DNA from: a virus
Length of the DNA: 44,355 bases
Strand: one strand, 5' to 3'
Virus record (IMG/VR): IMGVR_UViG_3300021403_000023
Location: 1-44,355 of that record
Part shown: positions 1 to 5,785 of the stretch, one piece after another
Layout: each line of letters opens with the position of its first letter
Numbering within the stretch: the stretch's first letter is position 1
Translations under genes and position numbers: made by a program
Notes under the pieces: generated by a model
Database searches by the model: none
What the model saw: only the letters and a program-made list of their open reading frames with translations
What the model was told of the DNA's origin: nothing

Positions 1-126
1 TAAGCTCGGCTATACTGCCAATCGATGAAGCCGACGACCGGATGGGGGAACTTGTCCTTCTGGGCTATCGAGCAAACTGCCATTGAGCATGTCTGCGTAT
101 TGCCCACGCCCTTGAGCTTGATGGAA
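1..126. repeat. left copy of the 126-bp terminal direct repeat
   Basis: Positions 1-126 are identical to 44222-44347. After that the two ends diverge (T at 127 against G at 44348, AA at 132-133 against TT at 44353-44354). A leftward reading frame continues through the repeat, so this is the overlap of a circular or circularly permuted molecule rather than a true internal repeat. The length fits a k-mer assembly overlap; a genuine terminal redundancy is also possible. Confidence 0.95.
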
Positions 127-281
127 TTGCGAACGTGGTCCTTGGTGAGGTCGAGAGATACGGGATGCTTCGCAAGAATGATCTTCGCCCACGCCTCGAT
201 GACTTGGGGCTTTCCATCTACGCCCAAGACATGGAACCTGAAACAGTGCCGGTGCTTTCGTGTCGGTTTGCGCTTTCTCAC
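1..281 (-). CDS. 5' part of a 194-aa phage protein that crosses the genome join
   Basis: A GTG codon at 281-279 overlaps the TGA of the preceding leftward gene (GTGA). The frame stays open to position 1 and continues at 44221 down to a stop at 43918 once the duplicated end is removed, giving about 194 aa. The start MRKRKPTRKHRH is very basic. The middle is mixed and soluble (FPHPVVGFIDWQYSRAYVV) and the C-terminus is Lys/Arg-rich. I recognise no domain. The basic termini suggest nucleic-acid binding, which is inference. Its place after an HTH gene and a DUF1064 nuclease-like gene in the leftward early operon suggests a DNA-metabolism or regulatory role. The frame crossing the join is the best internal evidence for circularity. 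Confidence 0.75.
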   Translation of the reverse strand, partial: MRKRKPTRKHRHCFRFHVLGVDGKPQVIEAWAKIILAKHPVSLDLTKDHVRNSIKLKGVGNTQTCSMAVCSIAQKDKFPHPVVGFIDWQYSRA

Positions 282-754
282 GATCTATCCTCCATCTCGT
301 CAGCGAGTTTGATCCATGCTGCCGCAACCTGACGAGCCATCGCGACTATCTCCCTGGTTATTGGACCGGAATACACCGCGAAGCTGCGCGCCTGATCCGC
401 CCTCATCAGGAAAGCGCCGCGGTAATTTTCCGGCTCTACCTCGTCTTCGACATCTGGTTCGTAGTCCCGCACGGGAAGCCGGCGGACCTTGCCATCGAGC
501 CCAATCCGCTCATCAACTGACACAGGTGTGTCAGTTGTCTCGCGGGCTCTACGAACGGTTTCGTAGCTAACGCCCACTTCATCAGCGATCGCTCGATTGG
601 ACTTCTGCGGATTCTCTGCCACGGCCTTTGCCGCGCGCTCGCGCGCAGGCACATACGGCGAGCCGCAGTCGCATGTTGCCTCGGCCGCTGCGCCGCATTT
701 GGTACAAGAGAGCGCGAGGCGCTTATGGGGCCGCTGAATTTGAATGACGGTCAT
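278..754 (-). CDS. HTH DNA-binding phage protein
   Basis: 158 aa. The ATG at 754 overlaps the TGA of the upstream gene (ATGA), which fixes the start; a longer frame reaching 898 only shadows that gene. The N-terminus holds a short cysteine cluster (CTKCGAA...CDCG, about residues 16-30) that looks like a zinc knuckle. It is followed by a helix-turn-helix (NRAIADEVGVSYETVRRAR, about residues 52-70) and a DGKVRRLP motif common in HTH proteins of alphaproteobacterial phages and integrative elements. The C-terminal half is predicted helical and has no motif I know. It lies in the leftward early operon and overlaps genes on both sides. A transcription or replication regulator is the likeliest role. 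The HTH is clear; the target is unknown. Confidence 0.8.
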   Translation of the reverse strand: MTVIQIQRPHKRLALSCTKCGAAAEATCDCGSPYVPARERAAKAVAENPQKSNRAIADEVGVSYETVRRARETTDTPVSVDERIGLDGKVRRLPVRDYEPDVEDEVEPENYRGAFLMRADQARSFAVYSGPITREIVAMARQVAAAWIKLADEMEDRS

Positions 755-1101
755 TTGACCTCCGTTATCTTGGTGCCGGGATAAAGCGCCTCCACGAGCT
801 TCCGCTTGATGCGGTATTCGCGCGTGCGCACGCCCTTGACATCTTCCACGACGCGCCTGGCGCCCTCGAAGTAGCGGAAGTCGGCGATGTATTTGCAAAT
901 CTTGAAGCCGTTGATCTCGATCAGATAAGCGGGCTGCAGTTCGAGTTTGCGGATGTATCCGCCGCGCTCGAGCAGCTTCAATTCTCCGTAGCGCTTGGCT
1001 TCGCGCTTACTCGCGAAAACGATCCCATCGACCGTCGTCTTGACGGCGCGATATTTGGACGGCCGCTTGTCGGGCGGCACGCCAAACGGTCTATCGACCA
1101 T
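751..1101 (-). CDS. DUF1064-family nuclease-like protein (possible Holliday-junction resolvase)
   Basis: 116 aa, the usual size of DUF1064 phage proteins. The N-terminal KYRAVKTTVDGIVFASKREA block and the later ADFRYFEG and VVEDVKGVRT blocks are hallmarks of the family. D74 followed by D87-x-K89 has the layout of a PD-(D/E)XK nuclease core. The family is thought to act on recombination or replication intermediates; resolvase activity is inferred from remote similarity. It is the first substantial gene of the leftward operon after the Cro-like gene, and its stop overlaps the next start. The Shine-Dalgarno before 1101 is weak. Confidence 0.85.
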   Translation of the reverse strand: MVDRPFGVPPDKRPSKYRAVKTTVDGIVFASKREAKRYGELKLLERGGYIRKLELQPAYLIEINGFKICKYIADFRYFEGARRVVEDVKGVRTREYRIKRKLVEALYPGTKITEVK

Positions 1102-1426
1102 TGACGGAATGGACAGGTTCGGCCCCGGTAGCAGTAGATCGCCCCAGCCCCCTGGGGTGTAGGACGCGCCTAGAACAATTGCCCGATAGAATTGCGGGTT
1201 TGACCCGTCTTGATTTCGTTCAGTTATTTCTGACTAACTAACGATCATGTTTAGTGAGTTCCAAGTATTAGCCTTGTGGATTCCAAATCACCGTCGCTTA
1301 TCGACGTGTATTTTTTCCAAATGTGTATCATTTTGGTCTTGTATTCTTTTGGACACACGGCCCAGAATACCTCCGAAAATAAATAACAACTTCGGGGAGT
1401 ATTATGGGAATTGTATTGGAATTTAC
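1102..1426. other. 325-bp AT-rich leader between the Cro-like gene and the DUF1064 gene
   Basis: No convincing gene lies here. A plus-strand frame across 1247-1639 mostly overlaps the Cro-like gene antisense and has no ribosome site. The stretch is clearly richer in A/T than its surroundings. It holds a G/C hairpin at 1142-1157 (CCCCAG/CTGGGG), a smaller one at 1195-1207 (CGGGT/ACCCG), and an imperfect inverted repeat at 1317-1336 (CCAAATG/CATTTTGG). This is the untranslated leader of the leftward operon. It could hold an antitermination site, the Cro-like protein's targets or an origin; I cannot tell which. Confidence 0.5.
1317..1336. promoter_or_regulatory. candidate operator: imperfect CCAAATG/CATTTTGG inverted repeat
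   Basis: CCAAATG at 1317-1323 faces CATTTTGG at 1329-1336 around TGTAT, with one extra T. Similar TTTTGG and TCCAAA words occur nearby (1280-1352). It lies just downstream of the Cro-like gene in an AT-rich leader. It differs from the TGTGCA operators, so if functional it would bind another protein. Confidence 0.3.
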
Positions 1427-1648
1427 TCATTCAGCTGCCTCCGACAGGCCGGTGGCAAAATCGTCGGCAGTGACGCGATTGGCCGTGACGAAGCGGAAAG
1501 CGACTGCCAAATCCTTCGACAGCCACACTTTCCCACGACGCAACCTGGAAACAGTCGTCCTGTCACAGGAAACGCCGGCTTCCCTGAGCTTTGCAGCCAT
1601 TCCTTCGTCGTCGAGCCCTTCGAGAGCCATGAAATCTGAAAGCTTCAT
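1427..1648 (-). CDS. Cro-like HTH regulator
   Basis: 73 aa, starting at the ATG at 1648, which follows a GGGGA ribosome site; the longer frame to 1684 runs through the operator and is not used. The protein starts MKLSDFMALEGLDDEGMAAK. It has an HTH pattern in its first 45 residues (LREAGVSCDRTTVSRLRRGK), where DRTTVSRLRRG is the recognition helix and turn typical of the Cro/XRE fold. It is transcribed leftward, divergently from the larger HTH gene at 1743, with operator palindromes between them. This is the classical Cro position, first gene of the early leftward transcript. It should antagonise the repressor at the TGTGCA operators or bind its own sites in the leader. Family call confident, role inferred. 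Confidence 0.8.
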   Translation of the reverse strand: MKLSDFMALEGLDDEGMAAKLREAGVSCDRTTVSRLRRGKVWLSKDLAVAFRFVTANRVTADDFATGLSEAAE

Positions 1649-1655
1649 AGTCCCC

Positions 1656-1684
1656 AATGTGCATCGGGTGCACAACGAAGTCAA
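1656..1684 (-). promoter_or_regulatory. leftward early promoter with operator O1
   Basis: On the minus strand a TTGACT -35 (1684-1679) is followed after 4 bp by a perfect palindrome TGTGCA-N5-TGCACA (1658-1674). A 17-bp spacer puts a weak -10, CACATT, at 1661-1656, overlapping the outer operator half. The arrangement is the same, including the 4-bp gap, as at the rightward promoter at 2075. A bound repressor would cover the spacer and -10. Operator clear; promoter inferred. Confidence 0.7.
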
Positions 1685-1705
1685 GAGGGATCGTGCATGG
1701 AGCGT

Positions 1706-1711
1706 TATAGA
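1706..1711 (+). promoter_or_regulatory. possible -10 element (TATAGA) for the repressor gene
   Basis: TATAGA lies about 32 bp before the repressor ATG at 1743. No good -35 is seen at the right distance. Transcription would start near 1718, so operator O2 (1727-1743) would sit just inside the transcript, suited to negative autoregulation. Confidence 0.3.
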
Positions 1712-1726
1712 GATTCAGACTGACGA

Positions 1727-1743
1727 CGTGCACAATACGCACA
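1727..1743. promoter_or_regulatory. operator O2
   Basis: CGTGCA-CAATA-CGCACA matches the operator consensus TGTGCA-N5-TGCACA with one change in each half. Its last base is the first base of the repressor ATG, so occupancy should limit repressor expression. Confidence 0.65.
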
Positions 1744-2048
1744 TGGCATCAGCTAAACGAAAAGCGGTTATTGCGCGCGAAGGCGCCCCTTGGGGAAAGA
1801 ATTTCCTGCGAGAATGGCGTGAGCACCGAGAGCTTTCGCTCCAAGAGGCTGGGCGTAAAATGGGATTTTCCCACAGCCAATTATCGAGAGTTGAGCGCGG
1901 CCTTCAGCCCTACAGTCAGGACATTCTAGAGGCGGCATCGCGAGTGTACTCCACATCCGTTTACCAAATTCTATATGCGCCGCCAGACCTAAGCCCCGGC
2001 GATGTCCTCGACACCATCAGCCGCTCCCTTAAGGTGGGCCAAAAATAA
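1743..2048 (+). CDS. XRE-family repressor (CI-like)
   Basis: 101 aa from the ATG at 1743. The HTH lies at about residues 19-66: NFLREWREHRELSLQEAGRK, then MGFSHSQLSRVERGLQPYSQ, the standard XRE arrangement with recognition helix SQLSRVERG. Only a short C-terminal tail follows, with no LexA/S24 autoprotease domain, so induction would not run through classical RecA-stimulated self-cleavage. Operators O1 and O2 lie before the gene and O3 and O4 just after it, so it is framed by its presumed targets. No clear Shine-Dalgarno precedes the ATG; an in-frame GTG at 1728 is an alternative start, and a leaderless or weakly translated message would suit a repressor. Role inferred from fold and position. 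Confidence 0.85.
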   Translation: MASAKRKAVIAREGAPWGKNFLREWREHRELSLQEAGRKMGFSHSQLSRVERGLQPYSQDILEAASRVYSTSVYQILYAPPDLSPGDVLDTISRSLKVGQK

Positions 2049-2049
2049 A

Positions 2050-2066
2050 TGTGCATAGGGCGCACA
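2050..2066. promoter_or_regulatory. operator O3
   Basis: TGTGCA-TAGGG-CGCACA is one base from the consensus and begins two bases after the repressor stop. Its centre is about 35 bp from that of O4, a spacing that could support cooperative binding upstream of the rightward -35 element. Confidence 0.7.
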
Positions 2067-2074
2067 TTTAGCGG

Positions 2075-2103
2075 TTGACATCCATGTGCACCTGATGCAC
2101 AGT
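2075..2103 (+). promoter_or_regulatory. rightward early promoter with operator O4
   Basis: Consensus TTGACA -35 at 2075-2080. A perfect palindrome TGTGCA-CCTGA-TGCACA at 2085-2101 fills the spacer, and a weak -10, CACAGT, follows at 2098-2103. The gap from -35 to operator is 4 bp, as on the leftward side. It drives the gene string that begins at 2133. Confidence 0.75.
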
Positions 2104-2132
2104 GCTCTCCGTCAACTCGGAGGGCATTCCAT

Positions 2133-2231
2133 ATGACCCGCGCAGACATCTTCGGCAGCATTACGCTGCTCGCAGGCGTGGCGATCCTGATCTACGGCTG
2201 GGCCGGCATCATCGCCACGGTGATGCGATGA
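2133..2231 (+). CDS. 32-aa single-pass membrane protein
   Basis: First gene after the rightward early promoter. The ATG at 2133 has a strong GGAGGG ribosome site. The product is MTRADIFGSI, then a hydrophobic helix (TLLAGVAILIYGWAGIIATV, residues 11-30), then MR. The stop overlaps the next start (ATGA). The signal and coupling make it credible despite its size. Function unknown; early tiny membrane proteins in phages can act in superinfection exclusion or host takeover, which is speculation here. Confidence 0.65.
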   Translation: MTRADIFGSITLLAGVAILIYGWAGIIATVMR

Positions 2232-2551
2232 ACACCCAGTCCCCCCCCTCCACGATACCGCCAGGACGCGCTCTAGAGGACGCCTATGCGTGTTTCCTGC
2301 TCGCCGCTTCCGGGCTGCGCCCGCGTGCGCTGAACGTGCTCAATAGCCCCGCAGCGCTGCGAAATCGGGCCTGTGAGATCGACGCCCTGATCCTCTCATT
2401 CCAGGGCTTGATGACGACGCTCCTTGAGGACACGGCCCAGCATTTCGCACTGTCCCGCCGGCTGGATGATATCGCCGTTGACTGCCTGTCCGATATGGCG
2501 AGCGAGCTGCGCGCCTACCTCGTCGAGTCCATTCAGGACACGGCGTCATGA
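2228..2551 (+). CDS. unknown early phage protein (helical)
   Basis: 107 aa. The ATG at 2228 overlaps the previous stop. It is mostly helical, with a Pro/Ser-rich start and regular leucines (ALILSFQGLMTTLLEDTAQH). There are no cysteine clusters and no membrane segment. It is translationally coupled on both sides in the early rightward operon. I do not recognise a family. Confidence 0.7.
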   Translation: MNTQSPPSTIPPGRALEDAYACFLLAASGLRPRALNVLNSPAALRNRACEIDALILSFQGLMTTLLEDTAQHFALSRRLDDIAVDCLSDMASELRAYLVESIQDTAS

Positions 2552-2700
2552 GCCGCCACATCCCTTACCACACCTCGGCAGAACCGCCGATCTACATCCG
2601 CCAACGGCGCGTCCGCAGAGTGCCGAACTGGAACAGCATGGGCATCATGCTGGTGATCATCGCCTTCTGGTGGATCATCGCATTTTTGGTGTTCCGATGA
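2548..2700 (+). CDS. 50-aa basic protein with C-terminal membrane helix
   Basis: The ATG at 2548 overlaps the preceding TGA and the TGA at 2698-2700 overlaps the next ATG. The N-terminal 30 residues are polar and Arg-rich (YIRQRRVRRVPNW). Residues about 31-49 form a hydrophobic tail (MGIMLVIIAFWWIIAFLVF). A basic head with a single C-terminal anchor suggests a cytoplasm-facing, tail-anchored peptide. No family recognised. Confidence 0.65.
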   Translation: MSRHIPYHTSAEPPIYIRQRRVRRVPNWNSMGIMLVIIAFWWIIAFLVFR

Positions 2701-2906
2701 GTGTTCCCATCGACATAGTGCTCCGCGTCCTGCGGCGATACCCCACGGGCGTCACCACGAAGATGCTTGCAGCCGAACTTGGCATGGACCCGCGCGCCCT
2801 CGCCAGCAAGCTGGGCAAAATCTGGATGTGGGGCGGCCCGGTCGATCGCGAGTTCGGCCCGCGTATCAACAACCATATGTCGCAATCGATCTGGAGACCG
2901 CGATGA
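2697..2906 (+). CDS. small HTH-like early protein
   Basis: 69 aa; the ATG at 2697 overlaps the previous stop and the end overlaps the next start. IDIVLRVLRRYPTGVTTKML followed by AAELGMDPRALASKLGKI reads as a winged-helix/HTH: helix, TTKMLAAELGM helix, DPRALASKLGKI recognition helix, then a short aromatic wing (WMWGG). Such MarR-like mini-proteins are common in phage early regions. A DNA-binding role is likely, the target unknown. A longer frame from 2424 is a shadow of the earlier genes. Confidence 0.7.
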   Translation: MSVPIDIVLRVLRRYPTGVTTKMLAAELGMDPRALASKLGKIWMWGGPVDREFGPRINNHMSQSIWRPR

Positions 2907-3937
2907 ACGCCTTAACCCAAGTCAAGGCCGGCGAGATTATTGAGGCAGTAATAGCCCGCGGCGACATCGCCAATCTGACGGCCGAGGAACGCGCTAGATA
3001 TTATACGAAGGTCTGCGAGTCGGTCGGGCTTAATCCGATGACGCGGCCTTTCGAGTACATCACCCTCAACAGCAAGCTTACGCTCTATGCCCGCAAGGAT
3101 GCCACCGACCAACTGCGGCAAATCCATAAGGTGTCGGTTATCGACCTGACCGAGAGCGAGCGCGAAGGCGTCTTTGTCGTGACTGCCAAAGTGCAGAATG
3201 GAGAGGGTCGAACCGACATCGCAAAAGGCGCGGTCAACATCAACGGCCTCAAGGGCGAGGCGCTCGCGAATGCCCTGATGAAGGCTGAAACGAAAGCCAA
3301 GCGCCGCGCGACGCTATCGATATGCGGCCTGGGCTTCCTGGATGAGACTGAGATCGAGGACATTCCCGCAGCAGCCAAGGCAGAGCCCAAGCGCTCGACC
3401 AGCGTGCGCGAGATGATGCGCGATGACATCAAGGAAATGGGCGGCCTGTCAGAGCAGGAGATGCGCGAGCTTTATATGTCGCTCCTGGGCGAGCTCAAGG
3501 AAGCGGCGCCCGATGAACTTGAGCAATGGGCGGCCACCAATGCCGAGCGCATCCGCAAGCTCCCCATGGGCTGGCAGGGCACGCTCAAGCGCAATATCGA
3601 AAAGCGCCGGCCTACGGTCGTCATCGAGCCGCCGCACGACATGGAAACCGGCGAGATAATCAACGATACAGTTCGGGTCGTATGGGAAGAGAACGGCGAG
3701 CGCCCGGCGACCGTGGATGACTTTGGCATCCCGGAAGCACTCAAGCGGTTTACAGCCACCGAAGAGGCTACATGGTTCGAGTTCGTTCAGTCAGCCGTTG
3801 CTTCGACTAAAGACCGAACCTCGCTAGTCAATCTGCGGGTGTCGGCCCTCAATCCTGAAGTGCGCCGCAAGGTGTCAACAAAGGTATGGGGAAATGCGAA
3901 TGCCGCCTTTGAGCAAAGGCTGCAGGCGCTCTCATGA
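2903..3937 (+). CDS. putative single-strand annealing recombinase-like protein
   Basis: 344 aa, starting at the ATG at 2903 after a GGAG site and overlapping the previous stop. The N-terminal 165 residues carry the pattern YYTKVCESVGLNPMTRPFEY, then LNSKLTLYARKDATDQL, and later ALMKAETKAKRRATLSICGL. This layout (substrate loop, basic strand, KAxTKAKRR helix) resembles RecT/Erf/Rad52-type phage annealing proteins. The C-terminal half is charged and helical, with a VIEPPHDMETGEII linker, and looks like an added partner-binding region. Its position ahead of an HNH nuclease in the early operon fits a recombination or replication role. I am fairly sure of the family resemblance but not of the exact superfamily. 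Confidence 0.6.
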   Translation: MNALTQVKAGEIIEAVIARGDIANLTAEERARYYTKVCESVGLNPMTRPFEYITLNSKLTLYARKDATDQLRQIHKVSVIDLTESEREGVFVVTAKVQNGEGRTDIAKGAVNINGLKGEALANALMKAETKAKRRATLSICGLGFLDETEIEDIPAAAKAEPKRSTSVREMMRDDIKEMGGLSEQEMRELYMSLLGELKEAAPDELEQWAATNAERIRKLPMGWQGTLKRNIEKRRPTVVIEPPHDMETGEIINDTVRVVWEENGERPATVDDFGIPEALKRFTATEEATWFEFVQSAVASTKDRTSLVNLRVSALNPEVRRKVSTKVWGNANAAFEQRLQALS

Positions 3938-4248
3938 GCGAGACCTGGGCAGAGCACTTCAGGCTGGTCGCCAAGGATTGGGTCGCGAAGGATGCGGCTG
4001 CAAGCATCCTGGAGGAAACAAAGTCGGCCGTGCTCGCCCAGATGATGATTTCGCAAGGCGACATGCCGGTTTCTCGCGCTGAGATGCAAGTCAAAGCCTC
4101 GCCAGAATGGAAGGACCACATTCTACAGATGGTTCAGGCGCGGGAGGCTGCCAACCTGGCCAAGGTCAAGCTGGAATACATGCGGATGAAGTTTTCTGAA
4201 TGGCAATCGCGTGAGGCAACAGCTCGAGCTGAGCGGAGAGTGGCGTGA
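3934..4248 (+). CDS. unknown early phage protein, alpha-helical
   Basis: 104 aa, with its ATG overlapping the previous TGA. It is rich in Ala, Glu and Lys and predicted all-helical (AAASILEETKSAVLAQMMIS; AREAANLAKVKLEYMRMKFS), probably a long C-terminal coiled coil. It lies between the annealing-like gene and the HNH gene. Similar small helical proteins often accompany phage recombination modules, but I recognise no named family. Confidence 0.7.
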   Translation: MSETWAEHFRLVAKDWVAKDAAASILEETKSAVLAQMMISQGDMPVSRAEMQVKASPEWKDHILQMVQAREAANLAKVKLEYMRMKFSEWQSREATARAERRVA

Positions 4249-4583
4249 GACAGGAATTTCCCAAGCGGGTCAAGCTCGATGCATTCCAACGCGCGAATGG
4301 ACGTTGCGAGAAATGCACCGCTCCGCTGTTTCCCGGTCGCTATCGATACGACCACATCAAGCCAGATGCCTTCGGTGGCGAGCCGACATTGGAGAACTGT
4401 CAGGTCATTTGCTTGAACTGCGATGCACCGAAAACCTATGGCGAGGACATTCCGGCTATCGCAAAGAGTAACCGAGTGCGCAATCGCCATCTCGGAATCA
4501 GACGGACGGCTTCGCGTCCTCTGGCCGGCACCAAAGCCAGCGGATGGAAGCGCAAAATGAATGGAGCGATTGAGCGTCGATGA
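4245..4583 (+). CDS. HNH endonuclease
   Basis: 112 aa; the GTG start at 4245 overlaps the upstream stop (GTGA). C21/C24 and C56/C59 form the zinc ribbon. The HNH core has D36-H37-I38 followed by N51 (YDHIKPDAFGGE, then ENCQVICLNC). This is a complete small HNH domain with a basic C-terminal tail (RKMNGAIERR). The terminase lies 36 kb away, so packaging use is less likely than processing of replication or recombination intermediates or attack on other DNA. Family call strong, role inferred. Confidence 0.85.
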   Translation: MRQEFPKRVKLDAFQRANGRCEKCTAPLFPGRYRYDHIKPDAFGGEPTLENCQVICLNCDAPKTYGEDIPAIAKSNRVRNRHLGIRRTASRPLAGTKASGWKRKMNGAIERR

Positions 4584-4598
4584 AACGGGGAGGCACCC

Positions 4599-4838
4599 AT
4601 GCATTCGACCGATATCAAGCCGGGAGAAATCTACCGGCTGCGTCCAAACTACCGCGGTCCAATCACTCTCATGCGAGTCATTCGTGTAAATCCAGATGCG
4701 CCGTATCGCGGAGGTTCTGTAATGGCTTCGCCCATCCGGGACAACGGCACGCTGAAAGCACCGGAGACATTCTCGGGCTATTACTTTGCGCAGCGTATCA
4801 ATGATGTGATGCGCGGTGATCGATTAATAGCGCGCTGA
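4599..4838 (+). CDS. unknown small phage protein
   Basis: 79 aa; the ATG at 4599 follows a GGGGAGG site. The start IKPGEIYRLRPNYRGPITLM suggests a small beta-barrel (SH3- or KOW-like) fold, with strands at the IYRL, ITLMRVIRV and GSVMASPI segments. No membrane segment or cysteine motif. Similar in style to the gene at 6380 (PGDVVRSSYATIGERHVTGV), which may be a distant relative. Confidence 0.7.
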   Translation: MHSTDIKPGEIYRLRPNYRGPITLMRVIRVNPDAPYRGGSVMASPIRDNGTLKAPETFSGYYFAQRINDVMRGDRLIAR

Positions 4839-4860
4839 CAACAAGGATGCGGCGAATAGC

Positions 4861-5016
4861 ATGAGACATCAACACAAACGCACTGAGAAGCTCTTGAAGG
4901 CGGTTGCTACAACCCGCAAGGGCACGATCAATCGCCGGATTATCATGGTCTTGGTCGACAACGGCAAGGAGTACAAACTTCATGCCACCAAGGGCTATCG
5001 CTGCACGCGAGCCTAA
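4861..5016 (+). CDS. 51-aa basic small protein
   Basis: The ATG at 4861 comes right after a GCGGCGAATAG element (4849-4859), the same kind of signal found before several neighbours. The product starts MRHQHKRTEKLLKAV and continues through NRRIIMVLVDNGKEYKL to GYRCTRA. It is strongly basic with a short beta-like core. I recognise no family. Its spacing and signal match the flanking genes, so I accept it. Confidence 0.6.
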   Translation: MRHQHKRTEKLLKAVATTRKGTINRRIIMVLVDNGKEYKLHATKGYRCTRA

Positions 5017-5057
5017 CGGCAGCATTCGGGAATTCAGCGGCAAATAGGAGAACTGGA

Positions 5058-5285
5058 ATGGTCGACAATCAGCACAAGCAAATCAAGGGCTACCGCGATC
5101 TGACGGAAGTCGAGATCGGCGCGATGAACGACTGCAAGCTAGTCGCCGTCGAGGTCGGAGTCCTCTGCGACAAGATTGCGAGCATGACCGGCGTCGATCA
5201 GCGCTGGGTCGCGATCGGCCGCACCGATCTGCAAAAGGGCTTCATGGCCCTCATCCGAGGCATTGCGCGGCCCGAGACGTTCTAA
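5058..5285 (+). CDS. acb2: Acb2/Tad1-type cyclic-nucleotide sponge (anti-CBASS/anti-Thoeris)
   Basis: 75 aa; the ATG at 5058 follows TAGGAG. Two conserved ends of the Acb2/Tad1 hairpin family are visible: N-terminal HKQIKGYRDLTEVEIGAMND (residues 6-25) and C-terminal RWVAIGRTDLQKGFMALIRG then IARPETF (residues 49-75). Between them lies the variable helical part. Characterised members form oligomers that bind cyclic di- or trinucleotides or glycocyclic-ADP-ribose, depriving CBASS or Thoeris effectors of their signal. It lies in the rightward early operon, so it would be made at once on infection. The length is near that of short members. Family membership is a confident reading; ligand preference cannot be read from the sequence. 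Confidence 0.8.
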   Translation: MVDNQHKQIKGYRDLTEVEIGAMNDCKLVAVEVGVLCDKIASMTGVDQRWVAIGRTDLQKGFMALIRGIARPETF

Positions 5286-5317
5286 CGGCCGCATTCGCGG
5301 ACAGGGCGGCGGAATGA

Positions 5318-5755
5318 ATGGGCCCGCTTTGGTATCTGACAAGGGATGGCGACAAGTCTTGCCTGGAACTCTATGAGCGTCACTACAGCTGCAACCGATA
5401 CGCGGACGGCCGGACGAGAAGTCAGTTCGTCGGCCCCGGACAGGTCATCGCGCTCCGCACTGGAGACGCCGATGCGCTCTTTGTTTGGCGAAAGTACATC
5501 GACGACACTCAGCCAAAGCAGCACGGGGTCGAGTGCGCCGTGTTCCGAAACGAAGCGCCGGCCCGCTACAAAAGTTCCGAGCTTGTCCGGCAGGCTGACG
5601 CAATCGCTGATCACTGCTGGCCTAGTGAGAGGCATTACACCAAGGTCAATCCGTCAGCAGTCCGGAGCGCGAATCCTGGATATTGCTTTCTCCGGGCCGG
5701 CTGGCGGCGCTGTGGATACACCAAGGGCGGATTGCTCATCCTCGAGCGAACTTGA
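5318..5755 (+). CDS. conserved phage protein, possible GNAT-like fold
   Basis: 145 aa from the ATG at 5318; an out-of-frame ATG lies at 5314 beside the GCGGCGG element. Blocks I associate with a widespread phage and prophage family are present: CLELYERHYSCNRY, then VGPGQVIALRTGDADALFVW, CAVFRNEA, and the C-terminal VRSANPGYCFLRAGWRRCGY then GGLLILE. The alternating strands and closing GYCFLRAGWRRCG segment recall GNAT acyltransferases, but the acetyl-CoA loop is not clear. The substrate is unknown. Conserved family confident; enzyme class tentative. Confidence 0.75.
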   Translation: MGPLWYLTRDGDKSCLELYERHYSCNRYADGRTRSQFVGPGQVIALRTGDADALFVWRKYIDDTQPKQHGVECAVFRNEAPARYKSSELVRQADAIADHCWPSERHYTKVNPSAVRSANPGYCFLRAGWRRCGYTKGGLLILERT

Positions 5756-5785
5756 GACCGCCGCATCTGCGGAAGGGGCGGCCGA

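Noticed and set aside
1247-1639. Plus-strand ORF of 130 codons across the leader and Cro-like gene
   Set aside because: No ribosome site, sequence looks like an antisense shadow of the Cro-like gene and AT-rich leader; the HTH reading on the other strand is far better.
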